DNA from: Chlorops oryzae
Lineage: Eukaryota; Arthropoda; Insecta; Diptera; Chloropidae
Direction of reading: 5' to 3'
Length of the DNA stretch: 64,000 nt
Assembly: GCA_020466095.1 (NCBI GenBank)
Contig: CM035807.1
Location: forward strand, 106,554,727 to 106,618,726
In this document: positions 1 to 12,089 of the stretch, piece after piece
Layout of the letters: each line of letters begins with the position of its first letter
Position numbering within the stretch: position 1 is the stretch's first letter
Position numbers and translations under genes: made by a program
The notes under the pieces: model-generated
The model's database searches: none
The model's input: the letters and a program-made list of their open reading frames with translations, nothing else
What the model was told of the DNA's origin: nothing

Positions 1-1265
1 AACTTAAATCTACAAAAGACATTGGACGGGTCAAAACAAAGCTTTCTTTTGTACTTTTCAGAAAGCTTAAGATCCCCGCAATTCATGCATTTGATTTCAT
101 AAATTGCCTGCTTAATTATCCCATTTTCAAGTGAAAATTGGAGCGGAAAACCCTCTCCATTTTCAAGCCTGCATATCTAGGTATTATGAATATTCATATC
201 CTTTCATTTTTCAGCCTTAACGATAAATTTTTCGAAAAGTTGAATATTGTTGGAAAGTTGAATAAGTGGAATATATAAGGAGGTGATGATATGGAGGTGG
301 GTGGGACATCAGTCGCTTGGCAATCAGGCAATTTTTCCCATTTTTCCGAACTAGGGAGCTACTTAATTTTCTTAGTTAAGTGTCAACCAATATCTTCAGG
401 GAAAACCCCCTTCCTGTGAGATTCTTTCTTTCTAATATTTTTCCTATTAATCTAGTTTCTAAATTATGGAAAAAAAATTCGGTCAAGGAGTCTCGTTTAA
501 TTTCCACATATCCTTGAAACCATATGCTTTCGATTAGATTTTTCATTTTGTTGTTCTCGTTTTCGCTATTTCTTAGTGTTGCATTGTGTGTGTGTGTGTG
601 AAAAATTATGTATTTACGTAAGGTTTTTTCCTCTGTGCTGTCATTTCTCGTTTCCTTCTTATCACTTCCAGTGGCGATGTGATTCACCCTGTTTACTTTG
701 TAAGCTACAAGTTGCTTCGGTCGTCTCGCAGTCTACTTCACTCACACAAAGTCCACCCGCAACAGCATCATCCACCGCAGCTTGTTGTCTTTGCCTGTCT
801 TTGTCATTTTGATGCCAAAGTCTATTTGTTGCTGCTCCGATGTGTCCTTCTCAGCACACCCGCATTTGCTCGCGTCTGACACATTTTCACTTTGATAGGC
901 CTTTGCGCTGCTTTGTCGAAGCCAACGTGGCGCGGTTTACATATGTTAAAAATTGGAGAATTTTCGTGCCTTTACAAATTTTTATTATTTTTTTTTCGTT
1001 AAATCTTTAGTCCGTTTATAAAAAAATTATTGCAAAAAATATGAAAGAAATTAATTCAAATTGTATAGAAGGGAATTGAAGCGCAAAGATTGTTATAAAA
1101 TTGGATTAAATATTTTGACTCATTGGTCAATTGACTCTGTTTTCCTCTATTTGATACCTAGCAAATATGCTAACCTAAAAATATACATAGGATAAAAAAA
1201 AAAAAAAAAAATCAGAAAAATTACAGACGCAAGAACAGGGCTTAAAAAGGTACAGCACTAAGCAT
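1..1265. other. Intergenic or intronic DNA, no gene seen
   Basis: A+T-rich DNA with only short chance open frames. It holds a (TG)n run at about 584-600 and an A-run near 1194-1210. I see no splice-linked coding exon, RNA gene or transposon end before the Harbinger relic. Confidence 0.6.
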
Positions 1266-1575
1266 TAGGCCCCATCTACACGATGCAAGTTTTCGCTTGG
1301 CAAGTTTTAGTACTTGTGTGCAAGAACTTGCGTGACCAATCCACACGATGCTAGTAAATTTTAGCTTGCAGCTTGCTTGAAAGTAATCTAAAGATGACTT
1401 GCACGCAAGTGCTTGGGCACATAGCCACACGGCGTTACTAAAAGTTGCTTTTCAGAAGCATTTTTTTTAGAACATGTAGCTTGCCAGCTTGAAGGTTTTT
1501 ACATTCAAGTAGAAGTTCTTGCCGCAAGTTTGACAGTTGGTATAAAAAATCATATTTTAACCTAAAATAGCAAAA

Positions 1576-1786
1576 ATGAATAAATAAATAAAGAAAGTTC
1601 TAGCAGCGGTGCTCATTTTGGAAGAAATAGAAAATTATAGAAAAAAACCAAAACGAACAATTTGGGCACGCAAATTCTTTTTTAGAGGAGAAATAAATCC
1701 CTTTTATGAGAATTCAATGAATGACCTATCAAATGAAGGTGAACAATTCAAAGTGCTTCCATTTCACTGGTTTACCCCCAGAGCTT
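1576..1786 (+). pseudogene. Harbinger nuclease (HARBI1-like) N-terminal remnant
   Basis: A frame starting ATG at 1576 has an in-frame TAA at 1585 and then reads on to about 1786. It contains the stretch RKKPKRTIWARKFFFRGEIN followed by FYENSMNDLSNEGEQFK. Harbinger nucleases begin with a basic run, a W-V/A-R tripeptide, an R-rich linker, an aromatic residue, and then a leucine-rich E-L segment ending near an F-x-NY/RM motif. The order here agrees, but the RM motif and all DDE catalytic residues are missing: the sequence jumps to unrelated codons after QFK. It is therefore a non-functional 5' fragment. The family call rests on motif order remembered from the family, not on a search. Confidence 0.5.
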
Positions 1787-2016
1787 CCTCTAACGGTTAA
1801 AACTTGACCATGCTCACCATCCGCGAAAATTTTGTGCTTAATAATAATCTCGAGTCCTAGAAGCTAAATCGAAGTACAGATAAGGTATACATAGATATCC
1901 AAGCTAGAACAACGAAAACGGCAGGAATCTTTGTTAAGGTAATGTTTTAACATATTTTAGGCTGAGGAAAAGGTATGTGTGCAGTCGGCTTAGCCGATGT
2001 AAACTTCTTTACTTGT
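1787..2016 (-). mobile_element. Helentron-like family A, 5' fragment nested in Harbinger relic
   Basis: Read on minus, this begins ACAAGTAAAGAAGTTTACAT, then the palindrome TCGGCTAAGCCGA (the T variant, 1985-1997), GCACACATACC and the same following 180 bp as the copies at 14779 and 34811. It stops in the first 101-bp minisatellite unit and lacks the 3' hairpin. It interrupts the MADF-like frame of the host element, so it is the younger insertion. Confidence 0.75.
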
Positions 2017-2117
2017 TTATGCTTGTTTTTGTAGACCATGTGTGACTTTTGCCACAAGCACTCATTTTGCTGGTATTCTTCAGTAATTATTTCAATTTGC
2101 TCCTCTGACACAGCCAT
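2017..2117 (-). pseudogene. MADF/Myb-like domain start, Harbinger accessory protein remnant
   Basis: On minus, an ATG at 2117 opens a frame reading MAVSEEQIEIITEEYQQNEC and then LWQKSHMVYKNKHK before the frame runs into the nested Helentron-like fragment. The spacing I-x2-Y/V-x5-LW-x2-S-x3-YK matches the start of MADF domains, which bind DNA and are used by the second protein of many insect Harbinger elements. Only about the first third of the domain remains. The start codon follows an A+T-rich leader and no splice site is needed. The assignment comes from motif pattern only. A host MADF gene is less likely because the fragment lies inside the element's inverted repeats. Confidence 0.45.
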
Positions 2118-2439
2118 GCTGATAAAAAAAAATGCGAAAAATTTAATTCAATAAATAGCTAGCTATGAAGAAAATAATAAATATTGAAACATAGCACTCG
2201 CTACTTTCTTGAACCTGACAGTTTGTAAGCGTGCAAGTAAAAAAAATGCTTCTAGCAAATTGGAAGATTGTATTTCTACACGATCCGAATTTTCTTTAGG
2301 CAAGCTCATGCATGGAAGTCTTGAAAAACCTGCCGCAAGTCCTTGCAAGCATTCTACACGATGCAATCTCCTTGCCAAGTACTTGCAGAAGTGACTTGCC
2401 AAGTGAAAACTTGCATCGTGTAGATGGGGCCTAAGTATT

Positions 2440-2690
2440 TCAATTATATTTATTTTTTTGCTTTAATAAATTCATAGCATACTTTATGGAGTAAAAATTT
2501 TGTTCAACTCACATAAAGTTAAGATTCAAATCAATTTTAAGCTTCAATATGAATTTTTTTGAAGTTACAAAAGCGGTTTGAAGTTTAACTTCGCTAAACT
2601 TATTCACAAAATGTTGGTAAGAAAAATTTTTGCCCCATAAAGTATGCTTTAGATATATAAATGCAACAAAATCCGAGCCCTACTTATCAA
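2440..2690. mobile_element. MITE copy 1 of the CAGGGCTCGGAT family
   Basis: The segment holds GCATACTTTATGGAG on the left and CCCCATAAAGTATGC on the right, and ends in ATCCGAGCCCT. The same arrangement recurs at 40740 and 52524. The left terminus is not intact, perhaps because the Harbinger relic lies directly beside it. Confidence 0.55.
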
Positions 2691-2699
2691 GCACAAAAG

Positions 2700-3679
2700 T
2701 ACCCGAGAACTATGCTACATTTCTTGAACTTTGATACTTTTGAGGATGTTTTAACTGGCTGACAGTAATAAAGACTAAATATCGTTAAGTTTTACCTAAA
2801 TTATTATTTTTAAACAATTTTTTCCAGATATTATCACTTCAGGGATAGAAACAAAGCTGTCTTTAAAAAAATATACTTCGACGGAAGCATGTTTTGGTTT
2901 TACTTTTTGAATTATTTGTCATCATTCTTTGTTTATTAACGTCTGAGAAATGTTATTTTAAAATTTCCCCAAGAAAACACTTATCAAGGACATTTAAGGG
3001 CTGGGCATATATAGGGCCAAACCTCGGCTTAAATTAAATGTAAATGCATAAGCCGCCCTTTGCTCCACCTAGGAGTGGCGATAAGAAACGAAGAAGAAGA
3101 ATGCATTGACCTCAAGCTCAAAACACATTTTTTTTCGAAATCGGCTTCTAGGTTTGTAGTGCTAGACCCATTTTATCGATATTCTAATCATAACTTTTCC
3201 GAGGCGATTCTCTCTAAACTAGTTTTCAGACTCGATAAAGCCTTCATTTCATTTTCCACCAAAGACGCCATAGGTACTTTCATTCAATGCTTACAGTGAT
3301 AATTATCATTACGATGCATCGCGATGATGAGAAAATTTTACTTCCCATCAGCTTCGAACAGCCAAGCAATTACTACGAACGCTTATTAGTCATGAAAGCT
3401 TTCAGCTTAGCTTCGGGCTTTGAGAATTCGCATTGTGTTTTCGCAGCTTAAATACACGCCGAGACGGCCGTGCATACTCAGAAACACACACACACATTCG
3501 TATGTATGCACATCCGAGTGCTATGGATGCGCCGGAAGATAGTCACAGTTGAAGATGCTGCTGACATGTGTCAAAACAAAGAGCGAACAATTTATCAAAA
3601 GCAACGAAGCGATTCGAGGACGCGCGCGCACGTCTATTTTAAAACCAAAAACTCCATCGCATTTAGATCGAGATGAATT

Positions 3680-3715
<36 letters not shown>

Positions 3716-5232
3716 AGTTGCATTGAATTGCCCAAAGAGCCTTTTACTTAGAAGCCCGATGGTTGGCGGCTGCCCCTTAGTTCGGATAAAAGATGTTTAG
3801 TCCACATCAAAAGCGTTGACTGTGCAACCAAACGAGCGTAGCCACTGAGAAATTTGGCTTCAAATAGGACCAGAGTTATCACACCATATACCGTAACGTA
3901 GCCATATCAATGGGCGTCAAACGTAACCGCAACGGCGAACAGACCAAGCTACACAAAGAAACGAACAGACAGACAAACTAACAAACGACGAAGTGACTGA
4001 ACGAACCAACTCACATGCATGCAGAGACAGACTTCAGCGAAGACTTCGGCACCCTAAAAAGTATGCTAAGATATCTTTTTCGAAATGAAAAATTGACTTG
4101 CAACGTTCCGTAGCGCTTTCATTCATCAGAGCGAGCATGCTCTTTTCCATGCGATTGTGTGTGTGTGTGTGTGTGCGTTTCTGCTTATAATGTTTGCTTT
4201 GTTTCCTTCCGTTTTTATTGCTGCTTCTCATTTCAAACAAACATACGCTTACATACATGTGTGTGCACACAAATACACACACGCTTGTGCTAAGATTTTT
4301 AGCTTTGAAGATTTTGTTAAATTTGGCAAAAATTTTGTCGTTTTCACTCACTGTATGCAAACAGTCGTGCATATTCCGACACTTGCACGGATCCATCCTG
4401 CAGTTGATGGTGTGCGATTATTATTGTTTATGTCTGCGATTATCTATTATATGTGATTGTATTTGTGAGTGTGCCTTTGTGTGTGCGGGTTTTTACTATG
4501 TGCAAATTTGTCTTTTTTTTTGCCATTCTGTTTATTATCTCTCGAGCTCGAGGAGCGTGTGAATATGTCAAGACCGTAGTGTATATAAAATTATATATAT
4601 ATGTATATGGGCATAGGAATGTATTAGCGACCACAGACTGCCTTTGCGTGTTTATTTTGCTTTTCATACACTACGTTTATCGTTCAGCCCGGCATTCTAA
4701 TCTCCACGGAAATAACGTTCAAATATTTTTGTTTGCCCTATACGATTTGGTCTTTCACAGAGCGCGTTGCTTTTTTCTTATATTTTTGTGTGTGTGTGTG
4801 AACAATTTGGGATTTTAATGTCTATGTTGACATATTCGTGTATCTGGAATATATGTATTAATATATGTATATTTGTGTGTCCTGTTTAATTTTATGTTGC
4901 TTATGCATAGCAATGCATGAGAAATTAAATATTTTTTTTTTTTTAGATTGTTATGTGGTTTTTTATTACTGGAACTTATCGGTCTTTGTTCTAGTGTCTC
5001 TCATTTTATTTGCTGTTTTGCAAAATAGTGCCCTACTGACTGATATTGCCAACGAGCTTGGCGTTTCATTAAAATTTTACTGGGTAATGAAACGTTTTTG
5101 CTGCGTATAGAACAATAAATTATAAATACCGCAAATATGTTTTACGAGACTTGAGTTGAAGAAGAAATAAATGGAAGATATTTCTAATGTTCACGTTCTT
5201 CAAAGATTCTGCATGAGAAAATCAGTTTTAAA
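2700..5232. other. No gene seen; simple repeats only
   Basis: Contains a GCT trinucleotide run at 3681-3714 (11 units), CA/TG runs at about 3484-3495 and 4157-4175, and T-runs. The frames across these repeats are low-complexity and lack any domain I recognise. CACCCTAAAAAGTATGC at 4050-4066 is a loose match to the recurring insulator-like motif. Confidence 0.5.
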
Positions 5233-6010
5233 ATATTCAAAAGAAAATAGAGATAGAGATTGAGATTGAGACAGAGACAGAGATAGAGATAGAGATAGAG
5301 CTAGAGCTAGAGCTAGACATAGACATAGACATAGAGCTAGAGTTAGAGATACAGATAGAGACAGAGATAGCGATAGAGATAGAGATAAAGCTAGACATAG
5401 ACATAGACATAGAGCTAGAGCTAGAGCTAGAGCTAGAGCTAGAGCTATAGATAGAGATAGATCTAGAGCTAGAGATAGAGATAGATCTAAAGCTAGAGCT
5501 AGAGCTAGATATAGAGATAGAGATATAGATAGAGATAGATCTAGAGCCACAGCTAGATATAGAGACAAAGACGACAGAGATAGCAAAAGAGATAGAGATA
5601 GAGCTAGATATAAATAGATATAGAGGTAGATAAAGAGCTAGAGATAGAAATAGAGAAAGATATAGAGCCAGAGCTAGAGCTAGAGACAGAGACAGAGATA
5701 GAGAAAGAAAGAGAAACAAAGACAGAGAAAGAGACAGAGATAGAGATAGAGAAAGAAATAGAGATAGAGATATAGGGGAATGAAGATAGTGATAGAGGGG
5801 CATATAGATAGTTAGGAATAGAGATAGAGATGGATAGAGATAGCGAGAGATAGACCAGAGTGGGATAGAGATAGAGAAGAATAGCAATAGAGAGGAATAG
5901 AGATAGAGAGGAAGAGATATAGAGCGTGACAATGAGAAATAGAGGCTGACAGAGAAAAATATAGTGAGATATAGAGAAACAGGAAGAGATACGGAGATAT
6001 AGAGGGATAA
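5233..6010. repeat. Hexanucleotide array GAGATA / GAGCTA / GACATA
   Basis: About 780 bp of interleaved six-base units: GAGATA, GAGCTA, GACATA and GAGACA, drifting to less regular GATAGA-rich DNA at the right end. The plus strand is almost pure purine apart from T and C in the unit, so the minus strand is open in several frames, giving Leu/Ser-rich peptides of up to about 310 residues. These peptides are products of the repeat, not genes. Confidence 0.9.
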
Positions 6011-9000
6011 CGACTGACTAGAATGAGGAAAACTGTATGCCAACATCGTCTCTAAAGACTTCAACGCACCCCCGTCCCCATAAATCGGTCCATTCCGGTG
6101 TACGGTCCACTCCCCCATTCTTAAATAGCCATTAATTATATTAAAAAATCTCGTATTTTTTGGGATTAGCAAAACCTTTTGACAAACACGTGCAAATCAA
6201 ACTCATTTCTGAACTCCACTCGTCGACTTAGACAGAATCCACTTCAGACTATATCCTCAGCACGTGCCAAGGAATATTTGTAAGGAAATTGGCTTCGGCC
6301 TCAATAGAATTCGGCTCATTGTGCGAAATCGTACAATGGACTGTGTGGAAATTCATGCATTCGAATATCCTCATCATGTATTTTCGATTCCACGGAAAAG
6401 CTATTTCCAGCGGCTTCGGAAACTTACATTTCAAATCATTGGGGGAGGGCATGAGCTTACATTGGGAAGGGTAAGAGTAGAGTCAGCAAGAGTTTCTCGA
6501 CAATGGAATTTTCTAATTTTTCCCAAGTGTCTATTAATACAATTTAAATAGAGTTTTGAAAAAGGACGAATTTAATTTCGCAGCATAAAATCGGTTGAGA
6601 AGAAGGGGGCGTTAAATTTTGTACACAAAATTCATATAATTGTAGTAAACGATGTAAAGAAGAAATCGAGAAAAGAAAAAAAAAAAGGTTACTCTTTTCT
6701 GCTTTCGTCGAAGTGTTAAATTTTATCGAGAGGAAAATAAAGTACCAGCAAAATTCTTAGAAAATTCTTGACATTTCCTTCGCAATTTTTTGTAATTTCG
6801 TTCTGTCGCATTTGCAATTTGCTGTTGTGCGTCGTTCATTCGGGAGAATGGGTTAATGAACTTGTGGTCACGCAATTAATTAATTGAGCGATTTTTGTTT
6901 TGTTGCATTCTTTGGTCTTTGTTAGAAAAAATTTTTTACTCGGATAAAAGGATAAAATGAAATGGATGATTTAACACCTAAAAGTATGCGCATAAATATT
7001 ACGATTATCTTCAATGTTGTGAATCCGTCCTTTCTCGGACATTTTCAGTAAGGCTTTTTAGATTTTTTCTTAAATCTTCGATATCCTTAAAGTCACAAGG
7101 GTTTGGCACAAAGAAAGGCACATTAATTTGGGTGATGAGTTGAACTATGTTACTAGTGTACCTAAAATATCCTAATTAGTTATTGAAAAAATAAATTGGG
7201 GAAATATATTTCTGTATTTTTTGTGAAATTTTTCAACCACTTTTTCGAATTGAAAATGGAAGAGGAAATTGCTTTTACACAATTTTACAAATTTTCACTT
7301 CACTTCCGGTGGTAGTTAGATTAACCACTTATGAATTCACATACAAATGTAGCAGCAGGCTTACATTAATATTCATCCCTAGCCACACGACTCCCACTTC
7401 CCTCTCGATTCCCTCTCACTCTCACTCTCCCTCTCTGACTCAACGAAATACGCTCGTTTGCGGGAGGAACTGTGAAATGAAAATTTAAATTTTTGGCCAC
7501 AGGCTGGAAATATTTTCATTACTTTCGCAACTTTCGTGCTCAATGTTGTTTTCTGGCCATTTAATCGTTGTGTCGACCAACCCCCCTTTCCCCCTTTTCC
7601 CATGCTATGTACAGATATTTTGTCTGTCGGCCCTCAACATTCAGCATAAGTTGGCAATTTGTGTTTAATTTGTTGTAAAATTTTAAAAGTTCTACATCAG
7701 CACTTTGTAGTCCCGTGTAAATGAATTTTTTTTTTCAAGTATTTTCCTGATTAAAATACATTGTACAAAGTGGAAAAGTTTTTCCGTGCCTACAAAATTT
7801 TATTGCCAAAAGGATTGCCCATCAAAAAAAAAAAAAAAAATTTATAAAAAAAAGAGAGAAAGACCAAACCAAAAACACCAACACAATTTTCTTGTTTCAG
7901 CTTTAATGAAATTACAAGTCAATTAACAATTAGGATAATACACTGCCGGCCAAAAGTATGTGAACAACCTAACGCCACTCCTAAGCGTTTTGTCATTTCA
8001 AATATTTTCACACTCAAAATCAGAATCAAATTCAAAATCAAAAGCATACCTTACAAAAATTCCTTAACCTCCACCTTCTCTAGCTGTCATATTCAAAATA
8101 ATATTCGACACGTGGGTCGGTCGTGATGGGTCTCATTGCAAAATATATGTATATATGAGGATTTGTGTTTGTTTTGTGTTTCAACAGAGATGCCGGTTTT
8201 TCTGCTTTCGAGTGTGTCAGTGCCATGTGTCGCTAATAATTATTGATGACACTTGCCTCTTGTCGTACAACAGCTATAAATCAGCTTTCAGGATTTTAAT
8301 ATCCTTTGCACTGCTCTCGCACTCAGTGTTCGTTCGATTATTGGAGAGTGTTTCTCGGTATTTTGTGTAATGTGTGAATTTATTTGATTTTTGGGCTTTC
8401 TCTGCTCTTTGATTTCGTTCCATTTTTATTTGGCACATTGCCTGTTATTGAATCCATAGAAAGAGCGAAAGAGAGAGAGAGACAGGGAGATTCAAGTGAA
8501 ATGCATGAACTTTAAATTTGTTCTGGTATTGGCTTGAAATGCGTTTTCATCAATTGCTGTATTATTGACAGAATTATTTGTATTTGTCAAATGTTCGATT
8601 GCTTTTGAGTGCGTCGTTGTTAAAGTCATTTCGGTATATTCTATTTGATTTAGGCTTATATATGTATGTAATATTTGGAATTTCGCTTTTTGTAGGCAAA
8701 TTGTTTATTGTGTGAATGTGGAGAGGATCAAAAATCTTATTGAAAATGTGATCGAGTTGAATAAAAGGAGTTCTTTTAAACATTGAAAATGAATTGAATG
8801 ATTAGTTAAACAAAAAATTATTTCTCATTATTACAGACCCATTTTGAAGTCAACGGGTTCTTATATTGACTAACGAGAAAACGGAAAGGGATGTCAGAAT
8901 GCCTTTGGACTCTATGTGTTTTTCCATGGCACAAACAATTAGTTTTTCTTGAATGAAGAATATTTGGACAACAACAAGACTACTTGACTATGTTTATGTT

Positions 9001-9827
9001 GCCTATTGACAAGAATTTGAGGGTAGCACAAAATACAAGAGGATGTTGAGAAGACCATCTTTCAACCCCTATCCGGTTTATAAGGCGCGTGGGTTCCCAA
9101 TGGTGAGTAGAACAGATCGTCTGTGAAGAAACCAAGCTCTGATCATATCCACTGAAGAACCCTGTAGCTAGCATAAGAAACTTATATTTTATATAATTAC
9201 AGATTCTGGATCGTCCGAGAAATGTGCCTTAATTCGATCTTAAATACCGCGACGGCATTTCAAAGAGTTCAAGTTAAATTTCGACCAGAAGCTGTCTCTC
9301 AATCGAGGATATTCATTTCTCCAGCCCAAAATCATGCTTAAGGTAGGAATCTTTCTTATTTAATATTATTAAAATTTTACGGCAATTTTACTTCAATTAA
9401 TTTCTAAAGAACATTTACATTTCTACCCATTTGCGTACAAAAATCAAGATCGTCATTCGCGGAACGTTTTTACTAATGATTCAGTTTGACTTCATAAAAA
9501 CGCTTAAAGCTTAAAGGTATATTTTCATGTTTACATGCATGCATGTGTACATAAGTATATGAGTGTGTATGTGTATTTAACATTCTCATTATTCTAATGT
9601 AAATACATTCCATTATGTGCATTTTACACTCGGCTCGCAGCACTACGTGAAGTCTAAAGCTGCTTAGATTACTTCCATATCGACGGCCATTTACATTTGA
9701 ACTCACATTTGTCATTACGCATTAATAGCGGAGCATTAATCATTTTGGCTGGCAAAAATGGAAACATTCAAGTCTATCTAAATTCGGCTATATACAGTGT
9801 TAAATATGCATACATACATCTATATGA
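6011..9827. other. No gene seen
   Basis: Ordinary A+T-rich DNA. The only notable items are a short C/T-rich stretch at 7385-7440, an A-run at 7826-7842, an AG run at 8469-8482, and an exact CACCTAAAAGTATGC motif at 6975-6989. I found no terminal inverted repeats or exon series. Confidence 0.5.
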
Positions 9828-9835
9828 GTGTATAT
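9828..9835 (+). repeat. 8-bp target site duplication, left
   Basis: GTGTATAT directly precedes the TAGGGTGTCC end and is repeated exactly at 12050-12057. Eight bases is the duplication length of hAT elements. Confidence 0.85.
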
Positions 9836-12049
9836 TAGGGTGTCCCAAAAAAAAATTTTTTTCTGGGCACAAGCGTTTTTTGAAAGCTAAAGGGGTAAAG
9901 TATTTTTCAGAATTTTTTCAGATTTTTTGGAAAACGTTTAGAGGTCCCCCAAAGCCGTTTTTCCCTAGTTAACAGAGCTTTTGGACTTCCATTAATTGTA
10001 AGCATATTTTCATTTACGATGCACTCGTTTTGAGTCTTGCTGCCATCGTGTCAAAAGAAAAATGTTTAATCTTTCCGTCTGTGTCGAAAGAGCAAAAAGT
10101 TCGATTGTTTTCGTGGTCTATTTTCAGCGACAATCTCAAATTTTTTCAAAAATTTACTTTAACAGCATAAAAAAGGTGTCATAACTTCTTAAGTTACTAT
10201 AAAACTATGAAAAAGTAATGATGCAGTTTGATAGACTGTGTGTTTGTTAAAGCGTGTAAATATTAAAATATTTATTTACTTTCGCGGTGGTAACGTAATA
10301 ACCTAAAAGCAATGTGTTGCATACATAAAGGGGTATATTTTTAACAGTCTTTGCTTATGTGATTTAAAAATTTTCTCAGTTTTCTGTATACATAACAGAG
10401 TTCTGGAAACTTCTTGAAAAATTTATTGCATACTTAAAGTGCAAGTACAATTTGCATTTTTAAATGTACATTGATAATATCTGTGCCAATTGATCATAAC
10501 TTTTTAAGTCAAAAACCGTTGTTGCGCGAAAATTCTCTTTAAATTTTGCACGCCTTCTCTTGCTAAACGATGTTTTATTTAGAAAAATGATAGGAACACA
10601 AGTGTTAAACTATAACATGGGCCGGTTTAAAAGAATTGCACCAGTACCAATTACTGTTATTTCTCATAAGTCACCTGGCACAGATATTATAATATCAATT
10701 TGTCAGTAATTATCATTCATTAAGCAGCCAACTATTGTGTTCTTTTAGAGTTAACACTTTAAAATAGTAAAAATCTAAAATTCGCGAATTTCGCGTGTTG
10801 AGGCCGTGGTCAAATTTTAAACTCAACAGAGGATTATTTTTGGTTGCTAAAAAAACAATCCAAATTAGTGAAAATCAAAAATTTGCAAATTTCGCGAATG
10901 GTGGCCATGGTCGAATTTTAACCCTAATAGAGCAGCATATTTGGCTGCTGAATGCACAATCCCAAATAGTGAAAATTTAAGTTTTGAGAATTTTGCAAAT
11001 TATGTCCATGGTCACATCTTAATCTCAATAGAGGATTTCTTTTGGTTGCTAAGTACGCAATCCTAAATAGGGAAAATTAAAATATTGAGAATTTCGCGAA
11101 TCGTGACGATGGACAAGTGTTTACTCTAAAAGAACACAATAGTTGGCTGCTTAATGAATGATAATTACTGACAAATTGATATTATATTATCTGTGCCAGG
11201 TGACTTATGAGAAATAACAGTAATTGGTACTGGTGCAATTCTTTTAAACCGGCCCATGTTATAGTTTAACACTTGTGTTCCTATCATTTTTCTAAATAAA
11301 ACATCGTTTAGCAAGAGAAGGCGTGCAAAATTTAAAGAGAATTTTCGCGCAACAACGGTTTTTGACTTAAAAAGTTATGATCAATTGGCACAGATATTAT
11401 CAATGTACATTTAAAAATGCAAATTGTACTTGCACTTTAAGTATGCAATAAATTTTTCAAGAAGTTTCCAGAACTCTGTTATGTATACAGAAAACTGAGA
11501 AAATTTTTAAATCACATAAGCAAAGACTATTAAAAATATACCCCTTTATGTATGCAACACATTGCTTTTAGGTTATTACGTTACCACCGCGAAAGTAAAT
11601 AAATATTTTAATATTTACACGCTTTAACAAACACACAGTCTATCAAACTGCATCATTACTTTTTCATAGTTTTATAGTAACTTAAGAAGTTATGACACCT
11701 TTTTTATGCTGTTAAAGTAAATTTTTGAAAAAATTTGAGATTGTCGCTGAAAATAGACCACGAAAACAATCGAACTTTTTGCTCTTTCGACACAGACGGA
11801 AAGATTAAACATTTTTCTTTTGACACGATGGCAGCAAGACTCAAAACGAGTGCATCGTAAATGAAAATATGCTTACAATTAATGGAAGTCCAAAAGCTCT
11901 GTTAACTAGGGAAAAACGGCTTTGGGGGACCTCTAAACGTTTTCCAAAAAATCTGAAAAAATTCTGAAAAATACTCTACCCCTTTAGCTTTCAAAAAACG
12001 CTTGTGCAGCTATGAATTTTTAAAAAAAATCTTTTTTTGGGACACCCTA
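9836..12049. mobile_element. Foldback-type hAT-like element, 2.2 kb
   Basis: The termini read TAGGGTGTCCCAAAAAAA on the left and the inverse on the right, fitting the hAT end pattern Y-A-G-N-G. The inverted repeat continues for about 924 bp (9836-10759) against 935 bp (11115-12049) with only scattered differences. A single base change near GGGGTATATTTTTAA and small changes near the tips are among the few I see. A 355-bp spacer holds 101-bp tandem units. No transposase reading frame remains, so it must move in trans. High arm identity suggests recent formation or gene conversion. A GTGTATAT duplication flanks it. Confidence 0.88.
10760..11114 (+). repeat. 101-bp minisatellite at the centre of the foldback
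   Basis: About three and a half units of 101 bp. Each has a core like AATTTCGCGAATGGTGGCCA, then TGGTC, a TTTTAACCCTAATAGAG-like part, GGCTGCT and CAATCC-AAATAGTG. A partial unit continues into the inner end of the right arm and appears inverted in the left arm. The unit is homologous to the tandem units inside the Helentron-like element at 34980-35640. Confidence 0.85.
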
Positions 12050-12057
12050 GTGTATAT
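12050..12057 (+). repeat. 8-bp target site duplication, right
   Basis: GTGTATAT, an exact copy of 9828-9835, directly follows the ACACCCTA end. Confidence 0.85.
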
Positions 12058-12089
12058 GTATGTACATATATATAGCGTTAAATATTGTG

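Larger units (their letters stand above)
1268..2431. mobile_element. PIF/Harbinger-type DNA transposon relic
   Basis: The two ends are inverted repeats of about 38 bp starting GGCCCCATCTACACGATGCA, with one mismatch in the outer part. TA lies outside each end (TTA on the left, TAA on the right), which fits either a TA duplication or a mutated TWA duplication of Harbinger elements. Subterminal DNA repeats the words CACACGATGC and CTTGCAAG several times. Inside are a broken nuclease N-terminus on plus and the start of a MADF/Myb-like protein on minus, the two proteins Harbinger elements carry. A Helentron-like fragment is nested at 1787-2016. At 1164 bp it is far shorter than an autonomous element, so it is non-autonomous. 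Superfamily is inferred from the protein remnants and ends. Confidence 0.7.

Noticed and set aside
5200..6172. Minus frames of 128 and 311 codons, Leu/Ser/Ile-rich
   Set aside because: Translation of the hexanucleotide array; no signal of selection or a domain outside the repeat.
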